A DNA stretch of 64,000 bases from Burkholderia paludis (GCF_000732615.1 NZ_JPGL01000044.1:1-64000); one strand, 5' to 3'; numbered from the stretch's first letter, positions 25,971 to 35,419 are shown. Numbers and translations are program-made. Notes: generated by a model not told the origin, from the letters alone.

Positions 25971-26416
25971 ATACCTCCACCATTTCCTGTTCGCCGGGCG
26001 AGCGCATCCGCCGCCGCTTCGGTCACTTCCTGCATGCGGCCGAACTGGCCGGGCTGATCGTGATCGGCCTCGCGACCGCGTTCGCGATGACGCAGGAGGC
26101 CTGGAAGGTGGTGCAGGCGGGCGAGGTGTCGCTGACCGACCTGCTGCTGATGTTCCTGTATCTCGAAGTGCTCGCGATGAACGTGCGCTACCTGCGGCTC
26201 GGCCGGCTGCCCGTGCGGTTTCCGTTGTTCATCGCGATGACGTCGCTCGCGCGCGACCTGATCCTGCGCGGCGCGACCGACAGCCCCGAGCGGATGCTGA
26301 TGACGACGTTCGGGATCGTGCTGCTCGCGGTGGGCGTGCTGATTCTCAGTTTCGGCCAGCATCGCTTTCCGGCCGATGTCGACGATGTCCAGGAGGACGC
26401 GCATGTGCGCGGATGA
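25967..26416 (+). CDS. psiE: Phosphate-starvation-inducible PsiE-family membrane protein
   Basis: A 149-residue inner-membrane protein of the PsiE family with four hydrophobic segments, roughly residues 18-36, 55-75, 85-100 and 115-135 (AAELAGLIVIGLATAFAM, LLLMFLYLEVLAMNVRYL, PLFIAMTSLARDLIL and TFGIVLLAVGVLILSF). The conserved 'LYLEV..M...Y' and 'I..T.LARD.I' stretches of the family are present. No ATG occurs at a suitable place, so I infer the TTG at 25967, overlapping the preceding stop by the sequence TTGA; the next methionine is too far inside the first helix. Function is unknown beyond the phosphate-starvation link in E. coli. Confidence 0.8.
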   Translation: MNTSTISCSPGERIRRRFGHFLHAAELAGLIVIGLATAFAMTQEAWKVVQAGEVSLTDLLLMFLYLEVLAMNVRYLRLGRLPVRFPLFIAMTSLARDLILRGATDSPERMLMTTFGIVLLAVGVLILSFGQHRFPADVDDVQEDAHVRG

Positions 26417-26472
26417 CCAACGAACGGCATGCGTGTCGCCGTACATGCCGTTTCTTGCCAGGAGGGTGCCGG

Positions 26473-26670
26473 ATGCGCACGCATTCCGTTGAAACGAAAC
26501 ACGCGATCGAACTGCAGCAGGCGTCGTCGGATGCGTACGGGCATGCCCGTGACGCACGTGACGCGGATTCGTCGCGCGCCGCTGCACCGCGCGTCGTCGC
26601 GCTGCAGCGGGCGGCCGCGCAAGCCTATGTCGATGCGGCCCGCGCGCGCGAAGCGGCAGCGGGCGTCTGA
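26473..26670 (+). CDS. Small hypothetical Ala/Arg-rich helical protein
   Basis: A 65-residue protein, largely one charged alanine-rich helix (HAIELQQASSDAYGHARDA, then RVVALQRAAAQAYVDAARAREAAA). The ATG at 26473 has a strong ribosome site (AGGAGG at 26460-26465), which supports it being real despite its bland composition. It lies in a run of short same-strand genes between psiE and a glycine-zipper protein. Function not recognised. Confidence 0.6.
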   Translation: MRTHSVETKHAIELQQASSDAYGHARDARDADSSRAAAPRVVALQRAAAQAYVDAARAREAAAGV

Positions 26671-26740
26671 ATCGAAACCGGGTTGCCGGCGCGCCGCGCG
26701 ACGCGGCCGTGCATGTCGATCCATACGAGAGAGGTGTCGC

Positions 26741-27196
26741 ATGAGCAAGCAACTGATCGTCGCGGTGTTCGGCAGCGTCGACGCGGCCCATCGCGCCGTG
26801 GCGGATTTCGAGTCGCTGTCGGAGAAGCATGAGGGATTCGACATCGAGAACGGCGTCGTCGTCGAAAAGGATGCGGCCGGCAAACTCGCGGTGCTCGCCG
26901 CCGAGTCGCGGGTGTTCAAGGGCGGCGTGATCGGCGCGATCGCGGGCGGCCTGCTCGGGATCCTCGCGGGGCCGCTCGGCGTGGTCACCGGCATGGCGGC
27001 CGGCGCGGGCGCCGGCGTTCTCGCGGACGCGGCCGGCAACGCACTGCTCGACGGCCGGTTCGTCGAGGCCGTGGCCGCGCGGCTCGCGCCCGGCAGCGTC
27101 GCGGTTGTCGTCGAGGCGAAGGAGGCCACGCCGTTCTCGGTCGACAACGTCGTGACGGGATTCGGCGGCAAGGTGTTCCGCCAGGCGCTCGATTGA
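26741..27196 (+). CDS. DUF1269-like protein with glycine-zipper segment
   Basis: A 151-residue protein similar to DUF1269-type proteins. It begins with a beta-alpha-beta fold (LIVAVFGSVDAAHRAVADFESL), continues with IENGVVVEKDAAGKLAV, and has a long Gly/Ala-rich hydrophobic stretch at about 68-100 (GGVIGAIAGGLLGILAGPLGVVTGMAAGAGAG, split over several GxxxG steps). The C-terminal half (VAARLAPGSVAVVVEAKEATPF) is again alpha/beta. GAGAGG lies upstream of the ATG at 26741. The glycine zipper suggests membrane insertion or oligomerisation. Function unknown. Confidence 0.78.
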   Translation: MSKQLIVAVFGSVDAAHRAVADFESLSEKHEGFDIENGVVVEKDAAGKLAVLAAESRVFKGGVIGAIAGGLLGILAGPLGVVTGMAAGAGAGVLADAAGNALLDGRFVEAVAARLAPGSVAVVVEAKEATPFSVDNVVTGFGGKVFRQALD

Positions 27197-27230
27197 GCGC
27201 GCCATTGTCCACTTGCCGAGGGAGCACCGC

Positions 27231-27479
27231 ATGCGTATCGATCGATCGTACCGTCGCTTCGACATCGCGGCGACGCTGTCGCCGCTGCCCGGCAATCGCG
27301 CGATCGCGACCGTCGACGTGACGACCGCCGATCCGGCCCGCGTCGCCGATCTCGGCACCGGCCAGTTCCTGCAGATCCGCAAGTGGGTCGAGTCGAACGA
27401 CGCCGCATGCCTGACGGTGGTGTTCGACGAATGCAAGGTTGCGATCGACCACTACGCGGACAACGTGGATAACGCGTGA
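27231..27479 (+). CDS. Small hypothetical protein after the DUF1269-like gene
   Basis: An 82-residue protein I do not recognise. It has a strand-rich N-terminus (MRIDRSYRRFDIAATLSPLPG), a central AIATVDVTTADPARVADLG segment and an acidic C-terminus (DECKVAIDHYADNVDNA). The ATG at 27231 follows GGGAG (27220-27224). It is 34 bases after the DUF1269-like gene and probably in the same operon. Confidence 0.65.
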   Translation: MRIDRSYRRFDIAATLSPLPGNRAIATVDVTTADPARVADLGTGQFLQIRKWVESNDAACLTVVFDECKVAIDHYADNVDNA

Positions 27480-27721
27480 GCGCGCGGGGCCGCGCCGCGA
27501 CGTTCGAATCTGTTCACCACGCCGGCCGGATTTGAGGTTTCACCGTCAAACTGTCACTTACATTCGTCGAAACGACGCAGTAGCATGCCGATCCTTGTCT
27601 CGATGGGATTCGCATTGCTAACCGCCTTCAATTTCGGTAACGGACCCGGCCCGCATCGCCGCGCGCGCGGCCGGGATGCCCGCGCGTCCCGGGCCGGCTT
27701 ACCGCTGGCGGGGCGAGGCGG

Positions 27722-29167
27722 ATGAAACTCTACGAGAAATTTGCGAACGACGTAGAGAGACTCATCCGGCAACGCGTATACCGACACGGCGATCGCGTGC
27801 CGTCGGTACGGCAGGCGAGCCAGCAGCACCGGATCAGCATCACGACGGTGCTGCATGCGTACCTGTTGCTGGAGAGCCGCGGGCTGCTGGAAAGCCGGCC
27901 GCAGTCGGGCTATTTCGTGAACCTGCGGAACGACGAGGGGCATGCGCCGGTGCGCGAGCTGCGGCCGTCGAAGCCGATCGCGATCTCGTCGTCGGTCGAC
28001 GTGAGCCGGCTCGTGCTGTCGACGCTGCGCTCGATCGGCACCGACGATGCGGTGCCGCTCGGCTCGCCGTATCCGGACCCGAGCCTGTTTCCGTTCGAGA
28101 AGCTGAACCGCTATGCGTATGCGGCCGGCCGCGACAAGTCGCTGTGGGGCGTGACGGAGGGGTTGCCGCCGGGCCATCCGCGGCTGATCCGGCAGATCGC
28201 GCGGCGCTACCTGGAAAACGGGATGTCGGTGGACCCGAACGAGATCATCGTGACGGTCGGCGCGACGGAGGCGATCAACCTGTGCCTGCAGGCGGTGGCG
28301 AAACCGGGCGACACGATCGCGGTGGAATCGCCGACGTTTTACGCGATGCTGCACGCGATCGAGCGGATGGGGATGAAGGCGATCGAGGTGGCGACGCATC
28401 CGGAATACGGGATCGACATCGCGGCGCTGGCGACGATCGCGAAATCGCAGCCGATCGCCGCGTGCATGGTGATGCCGAACTTCCAGAACCCGATGGGGTT
28501 CCAGATGCCGGACGAGCGCAAGCGCGAGCTGGTCGAGTTCGCGACGAGAGCGGACATGCCGATCATCGAGAACGGCGTGTACAACGAACTGTATTTCGGC
28601 AACACGCATCCGAGCACGCTGAAGTCGTTCGACCGCCACGACATCGTGCTGCATTGTTCGTCGTTCTCGAAGAGCCTGACGGCCGCGTACCGGATCGGCT
28701 GGGCATTGCCGGGCCGCTATCGCGAACAAGTCGAGAAGCTGAAATTCCTGAACACGCTGGCGACGCCGTCGTTGCCGCAGCTCGCGATCGCGGAGTTTCT
28801 CGAACGCGACGGCTACGAGCATCACCTGCGACGCCTGCGCAAGGCGTATGCACAGCAGGCGAACCTGATGCGGGCGATGGTGTCGCGGTTCTTCCCGGAG
28901 GGCACGCGCATTTCGAGTCCGGCGGGCGGATACGTGCTGTGGGTCGAGCTGCCCGCGCAGGTCGACGCGATGCGCCTGTACCAGCTCGCGCTGGAACAGG
29001 GGATCACGATCGGTCCCGGCTACATGTTCTCGATCACGGACAGCTTCCGGAACTTCATCCGGCTGAACTACAGCAGCCCGTGGTCGCCGGAGATCGAACA
29101 ATCGGTGATCGCGGTCGGGCAGATCGCACAGGACAAGCATCTGTTCGCTGTCGACCCGGGTGTGTAG
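27722..29167 (+). CDS. MocR-type GntR regulator / PLP aminotransferase fusion
   Basis: A 481-residue MocR-family protein, a GntR-type winged helix (residues about 1-68; RVPSVRQASQQHRISITTVLHAYLLLE) joined to a class I aminotransferase fold. The PLP-binding lysine lies in HCSSFSKSLTAAYRIGW near residue 320. Substrate-binding features include VGATEAINLCLQAV and MVMPNFQNPMGFQMP. Such proteins act as transcription regulators that bind PLP or an amino compound, although aminotransferase activity is possible. No divergent aminotransferase or vitamin B6 gene is next to it; the gene downstream is an MDR oxidoreductase. The target is therefore unclear. Confidence 0.9.
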   Translation: MKLYEKFANDVERLIRQRVYRHGDRVPSVRQASQQHRISITTVLHAYLLLESRGLLESRPQSGYFVNLRNDEGHAPVRELRPSKPIAISSSVDVSRLVLSTLRSIGTDDAVPLGSPYPDPSLFPFEKLNRYAYAAGRDKSLWGVTEGLPPGHPRLIRQIARRYLENGMSVDPNEIIVTVGATEAINLCLQAVAKPGDTIAVESPTFYAMLHAIERMGMKAIEVATHPEYGIDIAALATIAKSQPIAACMVMPNFQNPMGFQMPDERKRELVEFATRADMPIIENGVYNELYFGNTHPSTLKSFDRHDIVLHCSSFSKSLTAAYRIGWALPGRYREQVEKLKFLNTLATPSLPQLAIAEFLERDGYEHHLRRLRKAYAQQANLMRAMVSRFFPEGTRISSPAGGYVLWVELPAQVDAMRLYQLALEQGITIGPGYMFSITDSFRNFIRLNYSSPWSPEIEQSVIAVGQIAQDKHLFAVDPGV

Positions 29168-29444
29168 CGCCTGACAGGCGATGGCGACCGATCCGCTTCA
29201 GGAAGCGCGGACCGATCCGGGCACGGATTCTGCGGCAAGCTTCGCGCCGAGCCGGGAGTTGGTTTGTCATGAAACGGAACCGATCGCGCCAACTCCGCCG
29301 ACGACGAGGGAATCCCGCCACCGCGACAAGGCAAGCATCGGGCAGGCTTGCTACCATCTTCGAAGCTGAACGTCATGGACGATTCATTTTCCGGGCTTTC
29401 GTCGCGAGGACGCGCGCCCGAACTTCAACCTTCGGAGGTGAAAC

Positions 29445-30572
29445 ATGGCCTGGGCCGGACGCGAATTGCGATCCACGATCGATCAGAACGGCACGCTTAC
29501 GTTGTCTCTGGAACACGTCGAACTGGCGGAACCGGGTGACGACGAGGTCATCGTCCGCGTCGAAGCGACGCCAGTCAACCCCAGTGACATCGGCCTGCTA
29601 TTGGGGCCGGCAGATATCTCCCGTATCGAGTCGGGCGGCAGCGCTACCGGGCCAGGAACCACGCTGACCGTCCCTCCGACGCGCCTGTCAGGTGTCGCGG
29701 GCCGGATCGGCCAGTCGCTGCCCGTGGGCAACGAGGGGGCGGGTACGGTCGTGGCGGCCGGCAAGAACGCGGCCGCGCTGCAGGGCAAGCGCATCGGCAT
29801 GTACGGCGGCGCCATGTATGCCGACTATCGCAAGATCGGCGTGGATAACGTGATGGTCCTGCCCGACGACGCCAGCGCCGCTGACGGCGCGTCGATGTTC
29901 ATCAATCCGCTCACCGCGTTGGGCTTCGTTGAAACCGCCCGCCGCGAGGGGCACAAGGCTATCGTCCACACGGCGGCCGCCTCCAATCTCGGCCAGATGT
30001 TGCAGCGGATCTGCCTCGCCGACGGCATCCCGCTGGTCAATATCGTGCGCTCCGACGAGCAGGTCGCCCTGTTGCGGGGCATCGGCGCCACCCATGTGCT
30101 GAACAGCAAGGACGAGGACTTCGTCGCGCGCCTGACCGACGCCGTGGCCGAGACGGGCGCTACCCTTGCGTTTGACGCGATCGGCGGCGGACAACTCGGC
30201 AGCGATATCCTGCAGGCCATGGAGCGTGCCGCGGCGCGCACGCCGGGCGCCTATAGCCGCTATGGCTCGGCCGTTTTCAAGCAGCTCTACATCTATGGCA
30301 GCCTCGACACGGCGCCGACCGTGCTGAATCGCGCCGCATTCGGCTATGCCTGGGGCGTGTCGGCGTGGCTGCTCTTCAATTTCCTGCCCAGGATCGGCCC
30401 GGACGCCGCGCAGCATCTTCGACAGCGCGTGACCGACGAACTGACCACCACCTTCGCCAGCCACTACACACGCACCATCGGCCTGGCCGATGTGCTGCAG
30501 CCCGACGTGCTGCGCGCGATCGAGCGCAAGGCGACCGGCGAGAAATTCCTGATCGATCCCAGGCTGGGATAA
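29445..30572 (+). CDS. Zinc-binding-type (MDR) alcohol dehydrogenase / quinone oxidoreductase
   Basis: A 375-residue medium-chain dehydrogenase/reductase. The N-terminal GroES-like domain is present (DDEVIVRVEATPVNPSDIGLLLG, then GNEGAGTVVAAG at about 87-98). The nucleotide-binding part contains AIVHTAAASNLGQMLQRIC (about 165-183), in place of the usual GxGxxG. The zinc-binding cysteines of classical alcohol dehydrogenases are absent, so it is more like NADPH:quinone reductases or enoyl-reductase-type MDRs. The ATG at 29445 follows CGGAGGTG. Its base usage looks slightly less GC-biased at third positions than that of neighbours, which could indicate later acquisition; I could not measure this. 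Confidence 0.85.
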   Translation: MAWAGRELRSTIDQNGTLTLSLEHVELAEPGDDEVIVRVEATPVNPSDIGLLLGPADISRIESGGSATGPGTTLTVPPTRLSGVAGRIGQSLPVGNEGAGTVVAAGKNAAALQGKRIGMYGGAMYADYRKIGVDNVMVLPDDASAADGASMFINPLTALGFVETARREGHKAIVHTAAASNLGQMLQRICLADGIPLVNIVRSDEQVALLRGIGATHVLNSKDEDFVARLTDAVAETGATLAFDAIGGGQLGSDILQAMERAAARTPGAYSRYGSAVFKQLYIYGSLDTAPTVLNRAAFGYAWGVSAWLLFNFLPRIGPDAAQHLRQRVTDELTTTFASHYTRTIGLADVLQPDVLRAIERKATGEKFLIDPRLG

Positions 30573-30819
30573 ACGATGGGTAGGTGAGACGTCTACGCGC
30601 TTTTCCCCGGCGCGTCGCCGTGATGCCGGGCAGTACATGCCGCCGCGATTCTGCCCGGCCGGTGGTCGCGACCGAGGAACGTACCCGTGCACGATTGATT
30701 GGGCCGCGCCATCGGGCAGGCTGCGATCGCTGTCGGCAAGCGCGCCGCCTCCCGCCTCGGCTGACCACGCGGCCGCGTGCCGCGGCACGCGATCGCATGC
30801 AACCGCGCACCGTATCGCG

Positions 30820-31980
30820 TCAGTTCAGCCGGTACGACCGCGCGCCCGTTCCCGCGAGCGCGCCGCCGTCGACGATCAGGTATTCATTCCGGATCGGCTT
30901 GCCGTCGAACCAGCATTGCAGGATCTCCAGCGTGCCGGCCGCATAGCGCGCCTGCGCGGACAGCGACGTGCCCGAGATGTGCGGCGTCATGCCGTTGAAC
31001 GGCATCGTCCGCCACGGATGGTCGGGAGGCGCCGGCTGCGGAAACCACACGTCGCCGCCGTAGCCGGCAAGATGCCCGGACGTCAGGGCCTGCACGACCG
31101 CGTCGCGGTCCACCAGCTTCGCGCGCGCGGTGTTGATCAGGTACGCGCCGCGCTTCATCCGCGCGATCATCGCCGCGTCGAACAGGTGCTCGGTCGACGA
31201 ATACAGCGGAATCTGCAGGTTGACGATATCGACGGCGCTTGCGAGCGACGCCGGATCGGCGTGATAGGTGAGCGCGAGTTCCTGCTCGATCGCGGCGTCG
31301 AGCCGGTGCCGCTGCGTGTAATGCAGATGCAGGCCGAACGGCTCGAGCCGGCGCAGCACCGCGAGGCCGATGCGCCCCGCGCCGACCGTGCCGAAGTGCA
31401 TGCCCTCGACGTCGTAGCTGCGCGATACGCAATCGGCGATGTTCCAGCCGCCCTGCCGCGCGATCGCGTGCGACGGCAGATAGTTGCGCACCAGCGCGAG
31501 CGTCGTCATCACCACGTGTTCGGCGACGCTGATGCTGTTCGAGCCCGTGACCTCGGCGACGGTGACGTGCGCGCGCGCCGCGGCGTCGAGATCGACGTGA
31601 TCGGAGCCGATGCCGGCCGTCAGCGCGAGCTTCAGCTTCGGTGCGCGGGCGATCCGCTCGGCGCTCAGGTACGCGGGCCAGAACGGCTGCGAAATCACCA
31701 CGTCCGCTTCCGGCAGCCGGCGCTCGAATTCGGAATCGGGGCCGTCCTTGTCGCTCGTCACGATCAGCGTGTGACCGTGCGCTTCGAGGTAGCCGCGCAG
31801 CCCGAGCGCGCCGGATACCGAGCCGACGAGCTCGCCGGGACGGAAGCCGGGAGGGCCGGCCGGCGTCGGCGCGGTTTGTCCGTCCGCGTACTGCGTGACG
31901 ACCGGAATCGCGTCGCGCACGTAGCGCGGCGGATAGCCGTCGACGGGATCGGGGTAGAGCACGCACAGGACGGTGGCCAT
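30820..31980 (-). CDS. fdh: NAD-dependent formate dehydrogenase
   Basis: A 386-residue D-2-hydroxyacid-dehydrogenase-fold formate dehydrogenase that oxidises formate to CO2 with reduction of NAD+. Family marks are PFWPAYLSAERIA with the formate-site region, TGSNSISVAEHVVMTTL with the conserved Asn, VGAGRIGLAVLRRLEPF as the NAD-binding GxGxxG (about residues 200-216), and TPHISGTSLSAQARYAAG with the catalytic His. The conserved Arg is in NTARAKLVDRDAV. Length and order fit the metal-independent enzymes. It is a single gene, convergent with the MDR gene and divergent from the Rieske/FAD reductase. It likely detoxifies formate or makes NADH. Confidence 0.93.
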   Translation of the reverse strand: MATVLCVLYPDPVDGYPPRYVRDAIPVVTQYADGQTAPTPAGPPGFRPGELVGSVSGALGLRGYLEAHGHTLIVTSDKDGPDSEFERRLPEADVVISQPFWPAYLSAERIARAPKLKLALTAGIGSDHVDLDAAARAHVTVAEVTGSNSISVAEHVVMTTLALVRNYLPSHAIARQGGWNIADCVSRSYDVEGMHFGTVGAGRIGLAVLRRLEPFGLHLHYTQRHRLDAAIEQELALTYHADPASLASAVDIVNLQIPLYSSTEHLFDAAMIARMKRGAYLINTARAKLVDRDAVVQALTSGHLAGYGGDVWFPQPAPPDHPWRTMPFNGMTPHISGTSLSAQARYAAGTLEILQCWFDGKPIRNEYLIVDGGALAGTGARSYRLN

Positions 31981-32183
31981 CGGGAGCGCTCCTCATGGAC
32001 GAATGAACACGGGGCCCGCACGCGGCGCGTGTTGCGCCGCAGCGTTGATGACGTTCTACGCCTGCGGTGGATCGCGTACAAGCTACAGTCGCCGTTTGCG
32101 TGCGCCGCGGGGCGTCTGTACCTGTTCTTTTCATGGCGGACGTCGATAATGGCTTCGTTACCTCACTTTGCGGGAGCGACGTC

Positions 32184-33716
32184 ATGTCCGGAAGCGATTC
32201 CTCGTCTGCAGGCCCCGATCTCGCGCAGGGTGTTGCGCTCGACGACATCGCCGACGGCGCGATGATCGAGGGCCATGTCGGCGATGCGGCGGTGCTGCTC
32301 GTGCGCCGCGCCGACGAACTGTTCGCGGTGGGCGCGCACTGCACGCACTACGGCGCGCCGCTGGCCGACGGGCTGGTGGTCGGCGACACGATCCGCTGCC
32401 CGTGGCACCACGCGGCATTCAGCCTGCGCACCGGCGCGATGCTGCGGGCGCCGGCGCTCGACGGGCTGCCGTGCTGGCGCGTCGAGCGGCGCGACGGCCG
32501 CGCGGTCGTGCGCGATGCGCGGCCGGCCGTCGCGCCGCCCGCACCGGCCGCCGCCGGGTTGCCCGCATCGGTGGTGATCGTCGGCGGCGGGGCCGCCGCG
32601 ATCGCTGCGGCCGTGACGCTGCGGCAGGAAGGCTATCCGCATCCGGTCACGCTGCTGAGCGCCGACAGCGATCCGCCCTACGACCGGCCGAACCTGTCGA
32701 AGGACTATCTCGCCGGCACGGCCGACGCCGACTGGCTGCCGCTGCGCGCGCCGTCGTTCTATACCGACCACGGCATCGACGTGCGGTGCGGCACGCGGGT
32801 CGCACGGCTCGACCCCGCGCGGCACGAAGTCGAGCTCGCCGACGGCAGCCGCGTGGGCTACGGCGCGCTGCTGCTAGCAACGGGCGCCGAGCCGAACCGG
32901 TTGAGCGTGCCCGGCGCCGACCTGCCGCACGTATGCGTGCTGCGCTCGCGCGCCGATTGCGAGGCGTTGATCGGCAAGCTGAAGACGGCGCGCCGTTGCG
33001 TCGTGGTCGGCGCGAGCTTCATCGGGCTCGAAGCGGCCGCCGCGTTGCGCACGCGCGGGCTCGACGTGCAGGTCGTCGCGCCCGATGCACAGCCGATGGC
33101 GCGCGTGCTCGGCGAGGCGCTCGGCGGCACGATCAGGGCGCTGCACGAAGCGCATGGCGTCGTGTTCCATCTGGGGGCGACGCCCGCGCGGATTGCGCCG
33201 GACAGCGTGACGCTGTCGACCGGCGACGTGCTGCCGGCCGACGTGGTGGTGGTCGGCATCGGTGTGCGTCCGAACGTCGGGCTCGCGCAGGACGCGGGCC
33301 TCGCGATCGAGCGCGGCGTGACGGTCGACCGGTTCCTGCGCACGAGCGCGCCCGATGTCTACGCGGCCGGCGACATCGCGCGCTGGCCCGACCCGCTGAC
33401 GGGCGAGCGCATTCGCGTCGAGCACTGGGTCGTCGCCGAGCGGCAGGGCATCGTCGCGGCGCGCAACATGCTCGGGCCGCAGTGGCCGTTCGACGCGGTG
33501 CCGTTCTTCTGGAGCCAGCACTACGACCTCACGGTCAACTATGTCGGGCACGCGGAGCAATGGGATCGCGTCGAGATCGACGGCGACCTCGGCGCGCACG
33601 ACTGCACGATTTCCTACTGGCGCGGCGACACGCGGCTCGCGGTCGTGACGATCGGCCGCGATCTCGACGGCCTGAAGGCGGAAGCGGCATTCGAGCGGCA
33701 GATCGAGGCCGCATGA
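32184..33716 (+). CDS. Rieske [2Fe-2S] / FAD-dependent reductase (AIFM3-like)
   Basis: A 510-residue protein joining an N-terminal Rieske domain (residues about 10-100) to a pyridine-nucleotide disulfide-oxidoreductase-type FAD domain. The Rieske ligands are seen as C-T-H in GAHCTHYGAPL and C-P-W-H in RCPWHHAAF. The FAD site is VIVGGGAAAIAAAV near residue 132, the NAD site VVVGASFIGLEAAAALR near residue 275, and VYAAGDIARWP the second FAD contact. I chose the ATG at 32184 because GGGAG lies ahead and the Rieske domain begins soon after. Such proteins pass electrons from NAD(P)H to ferredoxin-like or oxygenase partners; none is adjacent. Confidence 0.9.
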   Translation: MSGSDSSSAGPDLAQGVALDDIADGAMIEGHVGDAAVLLVRRADELFAVGAHCTHYGAPLADGLVVGDTIRCPWHHAAFSLRTGAMLRAPALDGLPCWRVERRDGRAVVRDARPAVAPPAPAAAGLPASVVIVGGGAAAIAAAVTLRQEGYPHPVTLLSADSDPPYDRPNLSKDYLAGTADADWLPLRAPSFYTDHGIDVRCGTRVARLDPARHEVELADGSRVGYGALLLATGAEPNRLSVPGADLPHVCVLRSRADCEALIGKLKTARRCVVVGASFIGLEAAAALRTRGLDVQVVAPDAQPMARVLGEALGGTIRALHEAHGVVFHLGATPARIAPDSVTLSTGDVLPADVVVVGIGVRPNVGLAQDAGLAIERGVTVDRFLRTSAPDVYAAGDIARWPDPLTGERIRVEHWVVAERQGIVAARNMLGPQWPFDAVPFFWSQHYDLTVNYVGHAEQWDRVEIDGDLGAHDCTISYWRGDTRLAVVTIGRDLDGLKAEAAFERQIEAA

Positions 33717-33895
33717 CGGCGGCCCGTCGGCGCGATGCGAGCGACGCGGAAAGACGAATCGCGGCGGTCGTGCGCGTTTCCGGGCCGGGTTCGCGCCGCG
33801 CCTCGCGGTGCGCGTACCGGGCCGGTGACGAACCGGCGACGCAACGGCCGAAGTCGCGCGGGCGGCCGGGCCGCGCGTTCCGGCCCGCGTTGCCG

Positions 33896-34114
33896 TCAGC
33901 GGTCGAGCGTCTTGAGGATGACGCGCCCCTGGTCGATGCCGCCGCGCAGCGCTTCGTCGCAGGTGAGCCATTCGGGCGTGACGAGTTCGGGGGCGGGCAG
34001 GTCGACCGGCGCGCCGTCGCGGAAGATCCGCACCTGCGCGACCCAGGCGCCGTTGGCGTTGCGCGTCGCGTCGACGCGAATCTCGTGATCCATGAAGGTG
34101 TCGGTGGCTTGCAT
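33896..34114 (-). CDS. Small hypothetical protein (about 72 residues)
   Basis: A 72-residue protein with a beta-rich core: HEIRVDATRNANGAWVAQVRI, then RDGAPVDLPAPELVTPEWLTCDEALRGGI, split by Phe-Arg. It reads like a short domain that recurs in Burkholderia, but I cannot name it. The ATG at 34114 has GGAGAG ahead; a second ATG at 34093 is possible. It lies between the Rieske/FAD gene (convergent) and the MarC gene (divergent). Confidence 0.65.
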   Translation of the reverse strand: MQATDTFMDHEIRVDATRNANGAWVAQVRIFRDGAPVDLPAPELVTPEWLTCDEALRGGIDQGRVILKTLDR

Positions 34115-34270
34115 CGCTCGGGCTCTCCGTCGGTCGGGAACGGGCATTCAGCGGCGCCGCTGAACGCGGTGCGTCGATCGTAGCAGCATGGCGTGCACCG
34201 CGCACCGGCAACGCAGCGGCAACGCGGCGAAACCGGCCGGTGATTCGATGAACGATCCGGGAGGGAACCC

Positions 34271-34909
34271 GTGGCTTTCGACCTGACCTTTTCCATCAAG
34301 GTGTTCGCGGCGCTGTTCGCGATCATGAACCCGATCGCGAACATCCCGGTGTTCCTGTCGCTGACGGAAGGCGCGGCGGACGGCGTGCGCCGCAAGGTCG
34401 CGCTGACCGCCGCGATCGGCGTGACGGTCGGCTGCATCGTGTCGGCGGTCGCCGGCGGCGCGATCCTCCACGTGTTCGGCCTGACGATCGACGATTTCCG
34501 GCTCGCGGGCGGGCTGCTGGTGCTGCTGATCGCGCTGTCGATGCTGCACGGTTCGCCGAGCCGCCAGCATGCGCCGGGCGGCGACGAAGGCGCCGATCCG
34601 GCGTCGGCCGACAGCATCGCGATCTATCCGCTGACGATCCCGCTGCTGGTCGGCCCCGGCACCATCGCGACGATGATCGTGCTCGGTCACAGCGCGTTCT
34701 CGAGCGGGCAGGAACTCGCGTTCGCGCTCGGGCTGGCCGCGTTCCTCGTGCTGCTGGCCGTGTCGCTGCTGGCGGCCCCGCTGATCGGCCACTACCTGTC
34801 GGCGCGCGTGACGGCGGTCACGCAGCGCCTGATGGGGATGATTCTCGCGGCGATCGCGATGCAGATGATCGTCGCGAGCCTGAAGGCCGCGTTCGGGCTC
34901 GCGCATTGA
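34271..34909 (+). CDS. MarC-family inner-membrane protein
   Basis: A 212-residue MarC (NAAT/UPF0056) family membrane protein with six hydrophobic segments. Family segments include AALFAIMNPIANIPVFLSLT (about 12-31), FRLAGGLLVLLIALSM (about 76-91) and IYPLTIPLLVGPGTIATMIVL (about 117-137). Translation begins at GTG 34271 after GGGAGGG. MarC proteins were once linked to multiple antibiotic resistance; that role is not supported now, and transport of small molecules is suspected. It is followed 45 bases later by an unknown gene on the same strand. Confidence 0.92.
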   Translation: MAFDLTFSIKVFAALFAIMNPIANIPVFLSLTEGAADGVRRKVALTAAIGVTVGCIVSAVAGGAILHVFGLTIDDFRLAGGLLVLLIALSMLHGSPSRQHAPGGDEGADPASADSIAIYPLTIPLLVGPGTIATMIVLGHSAFSSGQELAFALGLAAFLVLLAVSLLAAPLIGHYLSARVTAVTQRLMGMILAAIAMQMIVASLKAAFGLAH

Positions 34910-34954
34910 GCGCGGTGCGCCCGTTCCCGGTCGCCCGATGTCATGGAGGTGCCG

Positions 34955-35419
34955 ATGAATACGCTGATCGTGTTGTCCTATCCCGACCTCGACGCGCTGC
35001 GCCGCGCGCTCGCCGAACTCGGCACGCTGCGCGACCGGCGCGTGATCGCGCTGTCGGGCGTCGTGACGGTCGAGTGCGCGGCCGACGGACAGTTGCGCGC
35101 GCATGCAGTCGATCCCGGCCGGGTTTCGTCCGGATCGCTGCTCGACAGCGCGGTCGCGCACATCGAATCGTCGCTCGCCGCGTGGCGCGAGCGGCCGGTG
35201 GACGACGCGCTGATCGACCGCGTCGCGCGCAAGGCGCGCCCCGGCACCGTGTCGCTCGGGTTATCGGCGACGCAACTCGACATCGATGCGTTGAGCGCCG
35301 CGCTCGCGCCGATCGGCGGGGACGTGACCGACACGACGCTGTCGATCGACGACGAACTGAAACTGGTCGAAGCGATCTCGACCGCGCGCGACGGCGGTGG
35401 CAGCACACCGGCCGGCTGA
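34955..35419 (+). CDS. Hypothetical alpha/beta protein after marC-like gene
   Basis: A 154-residue protein resembling the DUF1269-type fold only in its opening (MNTLIVLSYPDLDALRRALAEL) and acidic/Arg-rich helices later (ALIDRVARKARPGTVSLGL, then LSAALAPIGGDV). It lacks the glycine zipper of the DUF1269-like gene at 26741. The ATG at 34955 has GGAGG (34944-34948) six bases ahead, better than the upstream in-frame ATG at 34943. Likely co-transcribed with the MarC gene. Function not recognised. Confidence 0.72.
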   Translation: MNTLIVLSYPDLDALRRALAELGTLRDRRVIALSGVVTVECAADGQLRAHAVDPGRVSSGSLLDSAVAHIESSLAAWRERPVDDALIDRVARKARPGTVSLGLSATQLDIDALSAALAPIGGDVTDTTLSIDDELKLVEAISTARDGGGSTPAG

